Source: Acidilobaceae archaeon UBA162 (GTDB lineage Archaea; Thermoproteota; Thermoprotei_A; Sulfolobales; Acidilobaceae). From it: a DNA stretch of 38,905 nucleotides. Under the pieces are notes generated by a model that was not told where the DNA came from, did no database searches, and worked only from the letters and a program-made list of their open reading frames with translations. Position numbers and translations under genes: made by a program. Below, in pieces: positions 24,886 to 32,376 of the stretch (within the stretch, counting starts at the first letter, position 1; each line of letters starts with the position of its first letter). Location: assembly GCA_002496425.1 (NCBI GenBank), contig DAJS01000020.1:332-39236 (forward strand). The letters run 5' to 3'.

Positions 24886-25512
24886 CTAGCCCTTCCTGTC
24901 TCCTTCTTCTCTTCCCTTAGGCCCTCCAAGCCACAGCTCCGTGACCTCCCTCCTCTTCAACTCCCTCATCATCTGTTCCAGGCGTCTGTAGACAGTTGAA
25001 TGCATGCGGCCCTGAATCAGGAGATCAATAGCATGTCTGGCTATGTTAGCTCTCTCATAATCCCCTATTATTCCCACCAGGCCTCTCCTATCATTAATGG
25101 CTATCCTGGTTCCTGTTATCTCTTCAATGGTTTTCTTGGCCTTCCCGTTCTCACCGATTATCCTCCCCATGACGCGCCTCAGGTGGTTCTCCTTGCCCTC
25201 CACCGCCTGGGTCACGTCAACAATTGTCAGTACATAATCTTCATCTAGGAGAACCATAGCGTCAGAGGGGCTAAAGCCTATTACTAGCGCACTAACAATA
25301 TCCTTAGCTCTCAGGACATTGGAGGCTCCTTCCTCCCTTATTGGCTCTATGATGACTGAGCTCATGGACCTGTCAAGCTTAAGCGAGACCCCGAGCCTTC
25401 TGATGACCTGCTGGTTCACATGATCAATGGCATCAGATATCTTGTCCAGGTCCTCCACAGGCACGGGCTCATAGGCTACTGCCCAGCGCCTCTCGGCTTC
25501 TCCTCCAGGCAT
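24886..25512 (-). CDS. KH-domain RNA-binding protein (archaeal Dim2/Pno1 type)
   Basis: A 208-residue protein with two KH-like units. The second holds the GxxG loop in 'GRIIGENGKAKKTIEEITG' (about 117-135), followed by 'DRRGLVGIIGDYERANIARHAIDLLIQG' as in Dim2/Pno1. Eukaryotic Pno1 binds the 3' end of pre-18S rRNA in late 40S assembly; the archaeal one is thought to act similarly with aIF2 or the Nob1 nuclease. The C-terminus is charged ('RELKRREVTELWLGG'). ATG 25512 lies inside the end of rio1 (37-nt overlap), so the two are translationally linked. It is the last gene of the nmd3-aIF1A-rio1 operon. Confidence 0.88.
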   Translation of the reverse strand: MPGGEAERRWAVAYEPVPVEDLDKISDAIDHVNQQVIRRLGVSLKLDRSMSSVIIEPIREEGASNVLRAKDIVSALVIGFSPSDAMVLLDEDYVLTIVDVTQAVEGKENHLRRVMGRIIGENGKAKKTIEEITGTRIAINDRRGLVGIIGDYERANIARHAIDLLIQGRMHSTVYRRLEQMMRELKRREVTELWLGGPKGREEGDRKG

Positions 25513-26270
25513 TGTAATAGGTGCCCCCTCAGGTCCTCTGGGCTAATGTCAAGGAGCTGGCTGAAAAACCTATACAGGTTATCTACGTCCCTATTAAGGA
25601 GCTCGGCCGCCTTGGGGTGCTCCAAGGGCACTGCCTGGGCCACGTCTATTATCCACGCCCTCCCCTTCCATATCATTATGTTGAACTCGCTCAGGTCCCC
25701 GTGCACTAGCCCCGCGCCACAGACCATAGCCTCTAGGCTCTTCTTCACGTCATTGTAGATCATCGCTACCTCCTCCTCGGTCAGCTCCCTGTAGGACTCC
25801 GAGAGCAGGGGAGCCCTGAGGCCGCCCTCGCCAAGGAACTCCATGACCAGCACGTTGCCTGAGACCGCCTTAGGCTCAGGAACCATGACCCCTGCCGCCC
25901 TCATCTGCTGTAGGTTCTTGAACTCCTTCTTAGCCCACAGATAAATGAGCGACCTAAACTTTGACGGGAGCGAGGGAAACCTGGGATCCCCCAATATGTA
26001 CTCCTTTATGCTTTTCCTGAACTCTGCTGCCGACGTCAGGTATATCTTAACTGCCACGTCCTCCCCATCCCAGCCCTTGGCCCAATACACCCTAGCCTCC
26101 TTGCCAGCACTTATGGCGCCGCGGAGCTGTTTGAAGGCCCTGACCGAGTTCCTAAGTCTGTAAACATGATAATTGGTAAAGGCGTCAAATACCTCCTCGA
26201 CGGTCTTAATCACGTCCTCGTCTTTAACCTTGCCCTTCTCTCTGTCTATGTTGAACCTATGTGGGCTCAA
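25476..26270 (-). CDS. rio1: Atypical serine kinase/ATPase Rio1
   Basis: A 264-residue RIO1 kinase. The glycine-loop region 'GAISAGKEARVYWA' (about 51-64) and lysine in 'VAVKIY' (about 73-78) bind ATP. The RIO1-specific insert follows, then the catalytic loop 'VHGDLSEFNIM' (about 190-200) with Asp and Asn, and the metal loop 'IIDVAQAV' (about 206-213) with the phospho-acceptor Asp. Rio1 drives late small-subunit maturation. The start is TTG and overlaps the aIF1A stop as TTGA. Confidence 0.95.
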   Translation of the reverse strand: MSPHRFNIDREKGKVKDEDVIKTVEEVFDAFTNYHVYRLRNSVRAFKQLRGAISAGKEARVYWAKGWDGEDVAVKIYLTSAAEFRKSIKEYILGDPRFPSLPSKFRSLIYLWAKKEFKNLQQMRAAGVMVPEPKAVSGNVLVMEFLGEGGLRAPLLSESYRELTEEEVAMIYNDVKKSLEAMVCGAGLVHGDLSEFNIMIWKGRAWIIDVAQAVPLEHPKAAELLNRDVDNLYRFFSQLLDISPEDLRGHLLQCLEEKPRGAGQ

Positions 26271-26608
26271 GTCCCGCCCTCACCGCCCATGAGCTCTACG
26301 AGCTCCTTGGGCACCAGGCCCTTCCTTAGGAGCTCCCTTGTCTCGCCCTCGTTGTACCTGTGGACCAGCTCGCCCTTCATGTCGGCGGTGCCCCAGGGCA
26401 GGAACAGCACCAGGTCACCCTCGTGGATCCAGATCTTTCTCCTCATCTTCCCGGGTATCATTGCCCTATACTTGTTGCCGTCGGAGCACATAACCTCAAC
26501 GAAGTTGCCGCCAAGTACCTTCTCAGCTACGCACAGCATGGTGCCTTCTTCGTCACTGGGAAGCGGCGTCTCACCGCTTCTCTCCTTGCCGCCCTTATGT
26601 CCGACCAA
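26267..26608 (-). CDS. eif1A: Translation initiation factor aIF1A
   Basis: A 113-residue OB-fold initiation factor. It has 'TMLCVAEKVLGGNFVEVMCSDGN', 'RAMIPGKMRRKIWI' and 'GDLVLFLPW', matching aIF1A/eIF1A, which binds the A-site of the small subunit and promotes initiator tRNA placement. The start is TTG, only 3 nt after the nmd3 stop, so it is in the same transcript. The N-terminal tail 'GHKGGKERSGE' is basic, as in the family, and the C-terminal helix 'TRELLRKGLVPKELVE' is present. Confidence 0.95.
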   Translation of the reverse strand: MVGHKGGKERSGETPLPSDEEGTMLCVAEKVLGGNFVEVMCSDGNKYRAMIPGKMRRKIWIHEGDLVLFLPWGTADMKGELVHRYNEGETRELLRKGLVPKELVELMGGEGGT

Positions 26609-26611
26609 GCG

Positions 26612-27658
26612 CTAGTCCTCCCTCCTTAGCAAGTACACCCTCCTGTCACCTAAGTACACTAAAAACTCTTGTCCTTCCTGAAGGTTCTCCACAAAGGCCT
26701 CCAGCTGCGACTTGGGCACCTCTAACGAGCCCTCTGGGCCCACCAGAACCACCAGGTCGCCGCCCCTACTGAGGAGCATGTACTTGTGGAGCTCGGGGCC
26801 CTCATACGGCTTGAAGCCGTGGCTCCACAGCTCCTCAGGTCTGATGAACTTCCTGGAGCCTGACCTTAGGTCCACCAACAGCAGGCCGTGCGGGGTCTCG
26901 GACAGGAACAGGTGGGGTGAGCCCATGAACTCTATGACATCGCCTGGCCTTATAGTCGCTATCCTGGCCGACACGTATAGCTTAGCCTTGGGCCCACTGC
27001 CCTTCACAGTCTCCACAAGCCTTATCATAGCCTCTGACCTAAGTCTTGCAACCATGGCCCTGGCGGCCTGTACATCTCTCAGGTAGATGTCAACACCTCC
27101 CTTTACGCTCTCTGCTTTGACAATTTCATCACTTAGTGACTTAGCTATAGAGTCCACAAGCCTCCTAACCTCTCTGTCCTCAGAGAGCGGCCTAGGGTAG
27201 GCCCTGATCTGGACTACGGCCCTATAGCCCTCGCCGCTCCTCCTGGATGCGCAGACTGGGCAGAGAGTCGGCCTGGCCACAACTCTGATTACCTTTACCT
27301 CCTCAACTGTGATGTCCCTATAGCTGCCCTCGTATGTTACTAGGGCGGCCAGACCTCCTTCATGCCTTTCAATGCGTATCGACCTGACGGTCAGCGACTC
27401 CAGGGGCTCCACGGGCTTCGAGCGTTGCGTCAGCAGCGAGGTCAGGTAGTCGGCAAGAGAATCGTCGAGGCTCATGTACGGGTCGGACCACCTGCCCTGG
27501 TACTTGTATGCCAGGCACGACCTGCAGTAGGTGAACTCCACCTGCTCGGGCGCTCTGGCCACGCCATATCTCTTAACAAAGCAGTCACGGCACAGGCTGC
27601 CTATGAAGGGCACCTCGGTGCTGCTTCTGCCGCATACGGGGCATATCCTTTCGGGCAA
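26612..27658 (-). CDS. nmd3: 60S-export/ribosome-assembly factor Nmd3 (archaeal)
   Basis: From the TTG at 27658 the protein is 348 residues. Zinc-binding CxxC pairs run near the N-terminus: CPVCG (6-10), 'LCRDC', 'CRSC' and later 'CPVCASR'. The body shows the long Nmd3 repeats with an OB/SH3-like C-terminus ('RPGDVIEFMGSPHLFLSE', 'FLVYLGDRRVYLLR'). Nmd3 binds the large subunit in late assembly. The frame is open much farther upstream (to about 28027), but that part is antisense to the dehydrogenase gene and not Nmd3-like. The TATA (27702-27709) predicts transcription start near 27679, which rules out the long form. Confidence 0.9.
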   Translation of the reverse strand: MPERICPVCGRSSTEVPFIGSLCRDCFVKRYGVARAPEQVEFTYCRSCLAYKYQGRWSDPYMSLDDSLADYLTSLLTQRSKPVEPLESLTVRSIRIERHEGGLAALVTYEGSYRDITVEEVKVIRVVARPTLCPVCASRRSGEGYRAVVQIRAYPRPLSEDREVRRLVDSIAKSLSDEIVKAESVKGGVDIYLRDVQAARAMVARLRSEAMIRLVETVKGSGPKAKLYVSARIATIRPGDVIEFMGSPHLFLSETPHGLLLVDLRSGSRKFIRPEELWSHGFKPYEGPELHKYMLLSRGGDLVVLVGPEGSLEVPKSQLEAFVENLQEGQEFLVYLGDRRVYLLRRED

Positions 27659-27701
27659 CCTAGTTGACCACTGATAGCAGTATATCTCCTGGGCCCTAAT
27701 A

Positions 27702-27709
27702 GATATAAG
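27702..27709 (-). promoter_or_regulatory. TATA box of the nmd3-aIF1A-rio1-KH operon
   Basis: Minus-strand CTTATATC, about 26 nt before a predicted start near 27679 and about 47 nt before the TTG at 27658. It fixes the upstream limit of nmd3. Confidence 0.5.
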
Positions 27710-27722
27710 TGAGGAGCGAGGG

Positions 27723-28586
27723 TTGAGGGTCGCAGTTCTAGGCACGGGGCTCATGGGTTCCGCCATGGCTGAGAGGCTCTCAGCGACAGGCCATGAAGTG
27801 CTGCTCTGGAATAGGACGAGGGAGAAGGCGGAGCGCCTTGCCAATGCCATAGGAGCTAAGCTGTTCCAGAGCCCCTGGAAGGCCTCCGAGGGCGCTGACA
27901 TTACGGTAGCCTTCGTTGCCGATGATAAGGCCCTCCTGTCGATTGCCAGCGAGTTCAGGAGGGCTGACGGGCTTGTCTTCATCAACTCCTCCACGACAAC
28001 CCCCATGACCAGCGAGTACGTGGCCAATTACATGTACAACCTGGGCATATGTTACCTCGAGGCACCGGTGATAGGGGGTGCCAATGACATAAGGCAGGGC
28101 AAGGCGCTGTTCCTGGTCTCAGGTGACGAGGGCTGCGCCAGGAGGGCCTCAGGACTACTCTCCTCAGCGGGGGAGGCCTACTACGTGTCTAACAAGCCGG
28201 GGACCGCGCTGGCCCTCAAGCTGGCCTACAACGCGCTGCTGATAACTACGGTTGGAGTCCTCAGCGAGGCCCTGGCTCTGTCCGAGGCCTATGGTGTTAG
28301 CTGGAACCAGCTGTTAGATGTGCTCAACAGGACGGCGTTCGCTGCAGTGGGACAGCGCTACCTGCCCAGGGTAGTTGACCCCAGCTCACCAACGCACTTC
28401 AGGCTTGCGCTGGCCGCCAAGGACCTCGAGTACGCCAGCAGAGCAGCCTTTGAGACTAATGTGTCGCTCAACATAGTTGGGGCCGCCGCCAGGCTGTTCA
28501 AACATGCTGACGCTGCAGGCCTAGGCGATCTGGACTACACCAGGGTGATTGACTTCGTGAGGCCGAGGAGGGCCTCATCGCATTGA
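27723..28586 (+). CDS. Beta-hydroxyacid dehydrogenase (HIBADH/glyoxylate reductase-like)
   Basis: A 287-residue NAD(P)-dependent enzyme. The Rossmann start is 'VAVLGTGLMGSAMAERL' (3-19) with 'WNRT' at the second strand, where the R after N suggests NADP. The substrate loop is 'NSSTTTPMTS' (97-106), followed by 'EAPVIGG' (118-124) and the catalytic lysine in 'GTALALKLAYN' (about 161-171). The family reduces or oxidises small beta-hydroxyacids or semialdehydes; the substrate is unknown. The start is TTG with GAGGAGCGAGG just upstream. It diverges from the nmd3 operon. Confidence 0.9.
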   Translation: MRVAVLGTGLMGSAMAERLSATGHEVLLWNRTREKAERLANAIGAKLFQSPWKASEGADITVAFVADDKALLSIASEFRRADGLVFINSSTTTPMTSEYVANYMYNLGICYLEAPVIGGANDIRQGKALFLVSGDEGCARRASGLLSSAGEAYYVSNKPGTALALKLAYNALLITTVGVLSEALALSEAYGVSWNQLLDVLNRTAFAAVGQRYLPRVVDPSSPTHFRLALAAKDLEYASRAAFETNVSLNIVGAAARLFKHADAAGLGDLDYTRVIDFVRPRRASSH

Positions 28587-28664
28587 CCCTGGCCTCACCA
28601 GTCGGCAGCGGCCCATGAAGTCACAGGCCCTCCCTCTCTTAGCCTGTGGACTCGGCTAAAGGCC

Positions 28665-29111
28665 TCACTTAACCAGGACTGAGATCCTGTAGCTTGCCAG
28701 CTCAGCTAGTCCCTCAGGGCTACATGATGGTATGGCCCAGTTCACTGAGACGGGGAAGCCAAGCGTCTCGCTCGTGGCCCTCAGCGCGCCCTCTGCGCTG
28801 TTGGAGACCACCACTAGGCTCTTTGAACTTCTCGCCTTCTCTATGGCCTCCGAGGCCCTGCTGGCCCTGAGCAAGTAGGTGAGAGCCCAGAGCGATCTGT
28901 TCCTTAGCCTGGCGGTGCCTGTATCGTAGTCCTCATTGGCGTACATGTAAGCCAGGGCCGCCTGGCAGGGGTCAACCATAGAGGTCCTCATCACGGCCGT
29001 TGACTGTGATGCTGCCCTGCTGAGGGCCTCATCACTGACCACAACGTTATCACACTCAACTACATAAACATGCCCCCAAGGGATCTCAACAAGGTAGCCC
29101 GCGCAGCTCAA
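28665..29111 (-). CDS. Possible Cgi121-like KEOPS subunit
   Basis: This 148-residue protein has no strong signature. A helical patch 'ARLRNRSLWALTYLLRASRA' (67-86), followed by 'SEAIEKA' and then a strand 'KSLVVVSNS', matches the pattern of Cgi121/TPRKB ('..A.NLSLELLLYLSGSRQISEAI..FG..'). Cgi121 docks tRNA onto the KEOPS complex for t6A synthesis. The Ile-Ser of the classical motif is replaced. The start is TTG, 4 nt after the DsbA-like gene's stop, so they share a transcript with no functional logic I can see. An unrelated hypothetical is the alternative. Confidence 0.45.
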   Translation of the reverse strand: MSCAGYLVEIPWGHVYVVECDNVVVSDEALSRAASQSTAVMRTSMVDPCQAALAYMYANEDYDTGTARLRNRSLWALTYLLRASRASEAIEKARSSKSLVVVSNSAEGALRATSETLGFPVSVNWAIPSCSPEGLAELASYRISVLVK

Positions 29112-29115
29112 GGTC

Positions 29116-29967
29116 TCACCGTGAGGGCAGCCTCAGGTTTAGGTCCTTGGTCAGGTTACCCACTATGTACTGGGGGTTGATCAGACCCACCTGGACGTAG
29201 ACGGGAGCTCCAGTAGAGTTATAGGCAAGAATCGTTGGCGTGCCCGTGATCCCATGCGTCACGGTGAACATGTACATGGAGTACACGGTGGCGTTCTGGG
29301 CCTCTATCTGTTGCTGGGTCACATTATAGCCTAGGTGGTAGGCCATGTAGAGGAGTGTGGTGACGTTAGGCATCTGGAAGCTCTTTAAGACTCCACTCTC
29401 GTAGAGCTCTATAAGGTACACGTAATAGGCATAGTTAGCGTCAAGGAGCATGGCAAAAGCATTCTGCCCATACCTATGGTAAACCGCTTGCAGGATCTCC
29501 AGCATGGGATAGGAGTACTCATGGATTGGCACTCCAAGGAATACGACCCTGGCCTGACTGGTGTTAACGGACACGTAGTAGAGGAACGGCAGGGTGGCGT
29601 TAAGCTCAATGGCGCAGTAGGGGCACTCAGGGTCATAGGCTATAACTATTACCTTGGAGGTGTTGGCAGGGCCTAGGCTGGCAACGGCACTCAGATTAAG
29701 GGAGGACTCTATCTGGGCTAGCGTCGGCAGGCCTGGCGTCGTGCTAGTAACTGTTGTTGATGTTATAATAGTAGCAGCTGTTGATGATGTAGTAGTTGAG
29801 ATAGTAGGGATGCCCGTTGCGATCCTGTGCTGGGGGTAGTGCATAGGGCGTGAGAACGCAAAGTAAACGCTGAGAGCAACAGCTATAGCAACCACTGCTA
29901 CTATGAGTGCCAATGCGAGCGCTGACGTTGCTCTAACCAAAATTCCCACTCGACGTCTGCAGGTCAT
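29116..29967 (-). CDS. Membrane-anchored DsbA-like thiol oxidoreductase
   Basis: An N-terminal basic stretch precedes one hydrophobic helix ('SALALALIVAVVAIAVALSV'), then a Thr/Ser-rich linker and a thioredoxin-fold domain with the DsbA-like active site ECPYC and the cis-Pro loop 'GTPTILAY'. The domain carries several N-x-S/T sequons, so it acts outside the cell, probably in disulfide formation or protein folding. ATG 29967 gives 283 residues. A TATA at about 29977-29982 predicts transcription near 29953, which would favour GTG 29949 (leaderless). The TTG at 29994 is too close to, or upstream of, the TATA. Confidence 0.85.
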   Translation of the reverse strand: MTCRRRVGILVRATSALALALIVAVVAIAVALSVYFAFSRPMHYPQHRIATGIPTISTTTSSTAATIITSTTVTSTTPGLPTLAQIESSLNLSAVASLGPANTSKVIVIAYDPECPYCAIELNATLPFLYYVSVNTSQARVVFLGVPIHEYSYPMLEILQAVYHRYGQNAFAMLLDANYAYYVYLIELYESGVLKSFQMPNVTTLLYMAYHLGYNVTQQQIEAQNATVYSMYMFTVTHGITGTPTILAYNSTGAPVYVQVGLINPQYIVGNLTKDLNLRLPSR

Positions 29968-30002
29968 TCTCAGAGGTAAAAACCGCTGGTGCAAGGATAT
30001 GC

Positions 30003-30332
30003 CTAAGAGGAGCTGCTAGCTGCAGTTGGCCCTGAGGTCTCCCTGTCCTTACCGCCCTGAGTAGTCGTGAGTGACTTGAGCTCTCTCTCGAGCTCCTTCT
30101 CTATCTCCTCTATGGGCCTGGGCGGAGGGGTTGTGGCCAAGGTATAGCCTATCCAGGCCAGTATAGCGAGCACTAGTGTAATTATGACTGAGTCAGTGAG
30201 CTTGAGCAGGAAGAGCGGCACGAAAGATGAGAGCGAGGGGAACCACATGGCAACGTTATATAGTATGATCACTATAACTGATATCGCCAGCAGCGCGATA
30301 CCAGTGGCCCTGTCCCTAGGCAACCTTGACAC
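30003..30332 (-). CDS. Small two-helix membrane protein, unknown function
   Basis: A 109-residue protein with two hydrophobic helices ('IALLAISVIVIILYNVAMW' and 'SVIITLVLAILAWIGYTLA'), followed by a Pro-rich turn ('TTPPPRPIEEIEKELEREL') that begins a short charged helix and a Ser/Thr tail. No family was recognised. The charged tail probably lies in the cytoplasm. The start is GTG. It sits between the dTMP-kinase-like gene and the DsbA-like gene on the same strand, with about 40 nt gaps. Confidence 0.7.
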   Translation of the reverse strand: MSRLPRDRATGIALLAISVIVIILYNVAMWFPSLSSFVPLFLLKLTDSVIITLVLAILAWIGYTLATTPPPRPIEEIEKELERELKSLTTTQGGKDRETSGPTAASSSS

Positions 30333-30376
30333 CGTCTGAACAGCTCAGGGCACCGAGTTAAAAAAGGCTTATAGGC

Positions 30377-31018
30377 TCACCTTAATACCTCAAGTACTTT
30401 TCTCACAATCTCAGCATTAACCTCATCAACGCTACGCTCCACTGTCCCTCTGACACCCATGACCCTTATCACGCTTGAGCCTTTCCTTGCGGCCTCGGCT
30501 AGTACCTGCTCGAACATCTCCTTAACCTTGGTCAACACCGCCGCGTTCTCGTAGGCTTCCTTTTTGTCTCTCATCATCAATCTCCTAATCGAGACCTCCA
30601 CGGGTACGTCTATGTAAACTATTATGTTGGCCTCCTTGGCCCTCGCGTTGATCTCCCAGAGCCATGCGCTCTCGGCGCCCAGAGCCCCCTGGTATGCTAT
30701 GGAGCTGTACTTGTACCTGTCACTTACAACTATATAACCTAGCTCCAGGGCCCTCTCTACTCCAGCGCCACCTGGCAGAGAGGGGTCGCTGGTCATGTGC
30801 CAGATCCTGTCGGCAGCAAAGAGTAGTGCCATGGTCCAGGGGTCGGTGCCCCCTAAGGCCAGGAGCTGCCTTATGACTTGCCCCGCAGGCCCTTCTGTAG
30901 GCTCCTTGGTGTAGACCGCTGCCAGCCCTATCTCAGAAAGGCGCCTGGCCAGCAGCCTTGAGTGCGTCGTGAGTCCGCTGCCGTCTATTCCCTCTACTGC
31001 TATCAGGCAACCCGACAA
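30377..31018 (-). CDS. tmk: dTMP-kinase-like protein lacking the Walker A lysine
   Basis: A 213-residue thymidylate-kinase fold. It has 'IAVEGIDGSGLTTHS' at 6-20, 'TKEPTEGPAG' near 37-46 (the DR/E substrate region), 'SDRYKYSSIAYQG' near 98-110, and a LID helix. The P-loop, normally GxDGSGKTT, has Leu16 in place of the essential lysine (codon CTC at 30971-30973). It could be a dTMP-kinase paralogue with altered nucleotide handling, or the lysine may be supplied in another way. The start is TTG, and a TATA (about 31072-31082) points into it. Confidence 0.8.
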   Translation of the reverse strand: MSGCLIAVEGIDGSGLTTHSRLLARRLSEIGLAAVYTKEPTEGPAGQVIRQLLALGGTDPWTMALLFAADRIWHMTSDPSLPGGAGVERALELGYIVVSDRYKYSSIAYQGALGAESAWLWEINARAKEANIIVYIDVPVEVSIRRLMMRDKKEAYENAAVLTKVKEMFEQVLAEAARKGSSVIRVMGVRGTVERSVDEVNAEIVRKVLEVLR

Positions 31019-31097
31019 GGTGCGCCTATGGCAGTGGCGACGCCCAGGGTAAATAGGCTAGGATCGGAAAACCGTTTTTATAGAGTTTAACAAATAG

Positions 31098-31113
31098 TTT
31101 AGGTTAACTTAAA
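31098..31113. promoter_or_regulatory. DtxR/MntR-like operator upstream of the NRAMP gene
   Basis: TTTAGGTTAACTTAAA is a 16-bp near-palindrome (two symmetrical mismatches) that closely resembles the TTAGGTTAG-CTAACCTAA operator of DtxR-family metal regulators. It overlaps the plus-strand TATA-like CTTAAAAAG (31108-31116) and lies near the minus-strand TATA of tmk, so a bound repressor would block the transporter and perhaps also tmk. Inferred from sequence alone. Confidence 0.5.
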
Positions 31114-31152
31114 AAGGTCCGTAGTAGTACTGAAGCAGGGGCAAGAGGGCCC

Positions 31153-32340
31153 TTGAACTATGAGCAGGCCAGGGAGCTGATACGAACCTTTGGGCCCGCG
31201 TGGCTGGTGATGATAGCTGACGTCGACGTAGCATCAATCATAACCGGGCTCCAGAGCGGGGCCTCGTGGGGGTACAGGATGATAACTGTAATGCTCCTGC
31301 TCACAGTTCCCCTCTTCGTGATACAGGACGTCGCCGGGACCCTGGGCACGGTCTCAGGCATGGGCCTTGGAGAGGCGATAAGGAGGCTCTACGGACGTAA
31401 GGTCGCGCTGCTCGCTTCGGCACCTATGGCGCTAACTGACGTGCTTGAGTACGTCGCTGAGTACGCAGGTATTGCCCTCGGCTCCGAGCTCCTAGGGCTT
31501 CCAGCAATTCCAATACTGCTAGCTGTCTTTGTGTTGCACATAGCTGTGGCGTGGAGCGGTAAGTATAGACACGTTGAGGCGGCGCTACTGCCCATAAGCT
31601 TCCTGTTGGTAATGGCCATAGTAGCCTCAGCGGTCCTCGTGAGACCCGACCCTGCCCTCCTGACGTCCCAGGCGCTCTCTATGCCCTTGAGCAACAGGGA
31701 CTTCGACTACCTGTTGGCAGCAAGCGTGGGGTCAGTAATAATGCCATGGATGCTCTTCTTTCATTCAGGGGCAGACGCCAGGAAGGGCCTGAGGCCATCA
31801 AATCTCAGGGCCGAGAGGGCGGAGACCATCATTGGGGCTGTAGTGTCAGAGATCCTAATGGCTATTACTGTTATCGTAGGGGCACTGATCACTGTGGATA
31901 AGCCTGGGGACTACCTGAGCGCCAAGGCGCTCATGTCAGCCCTGAAGCCCCTTGGCATGCTCGGACCCTATGTGATGGGCGTGGGCTTCATAGCCTCAGG
32001 CTTCCTGGCCCTCGTTGTGATTTCGCTGGCCTCCGCCTGGGGGGTCCTGGAGGCCCTAAGCATAAGGAGAGGTACTGATATGTACAGGCTTTTCTACCTG
32101 CTAGAGAGCGTGCCAGCTGTAATAATTGTGGCCTTGTCACTCAGGAGCCTCATATACCTAATGATAGCCCTCATGGTAGTCTACACAGTGGTCCTGGCCC
32201 CCCTGCTATATCTGCTAGGGAGGATAGCAGCCAGAGAGGACGTAATGGGCGAGTACAGGCTCAGGGGGCTCAGGGCCGCCGCCTACTGGGCCCTCTCAGC
32301 CCTGGTCGTGGCTACGGGCTTTGTAGCCCTCGTGTACTGA
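31153..32340 (+). CDS. Divergent NRAMP-family metal transporter
   Basis: A 395-residue protein of about 11 hydrophobic helices with the NRAMP order. TM1 'PAWLVMIADVDVASIITGLQ' aligns to the DPGN metal motif, but only Asp25 remains; Pro-Gly-Asn is replaced by Val-Ala-Ser. TM6 keeps the Met in 'IMPWMLFFHS', where MPHNLxLHS is typical. These changes should alter metal selectivity (Mn/Fe against Mg or others), or the protein may move a different ion. The TTG at 31153 follows a GAGG run. The putative DtxR-like operator 40 nt upstream supports a metal-linked role. Confidence 0.82.
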   Translation: MNYEQARELIRTFGPAWLVMIADVDVASIITGLQSGASWGYRMITVMLLLTVPLFVIQDVAGTLGTVSGMGLGEAIRRLYGRKVALLASAPMALTDVLEYVAEYAGIALGSELLGLPAIPILLAVFVLHIAVAWSGKYRHVEAALLPISFLLVMAIVASAVLVRPDPALLTSQALSMPLSNRDFDYLLAASVGSVIMPWMLFFHSGADARKGLRPSNLRAERAETIIGAVVSEILMAITVIVGALITVDKPGDYLSAKALMSALKPLGMLGPYVMGVGFIASGFLALVVISLASAWGVLEALSIRRGTDMYRLFYLLESVPAVIIVALSLRSLIYLMIALMVVYTVVLAPLLYLLGRIAAREDVMGEYRLRGLRAAAYWALSALVVATGFVALVY

Positions 32341-32376
32341 AGGCCATACCCTTAAGGCCTTTCGCTGTTACAGGCC

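Noticed and set aside
27659..28027. N-terminal extension of the Nmd3 frame
   Set aside because: It is antisense to a well-supported dehydrogenase gene, not Nmd3-like, and lies mostly upstream of the predicted promoter.
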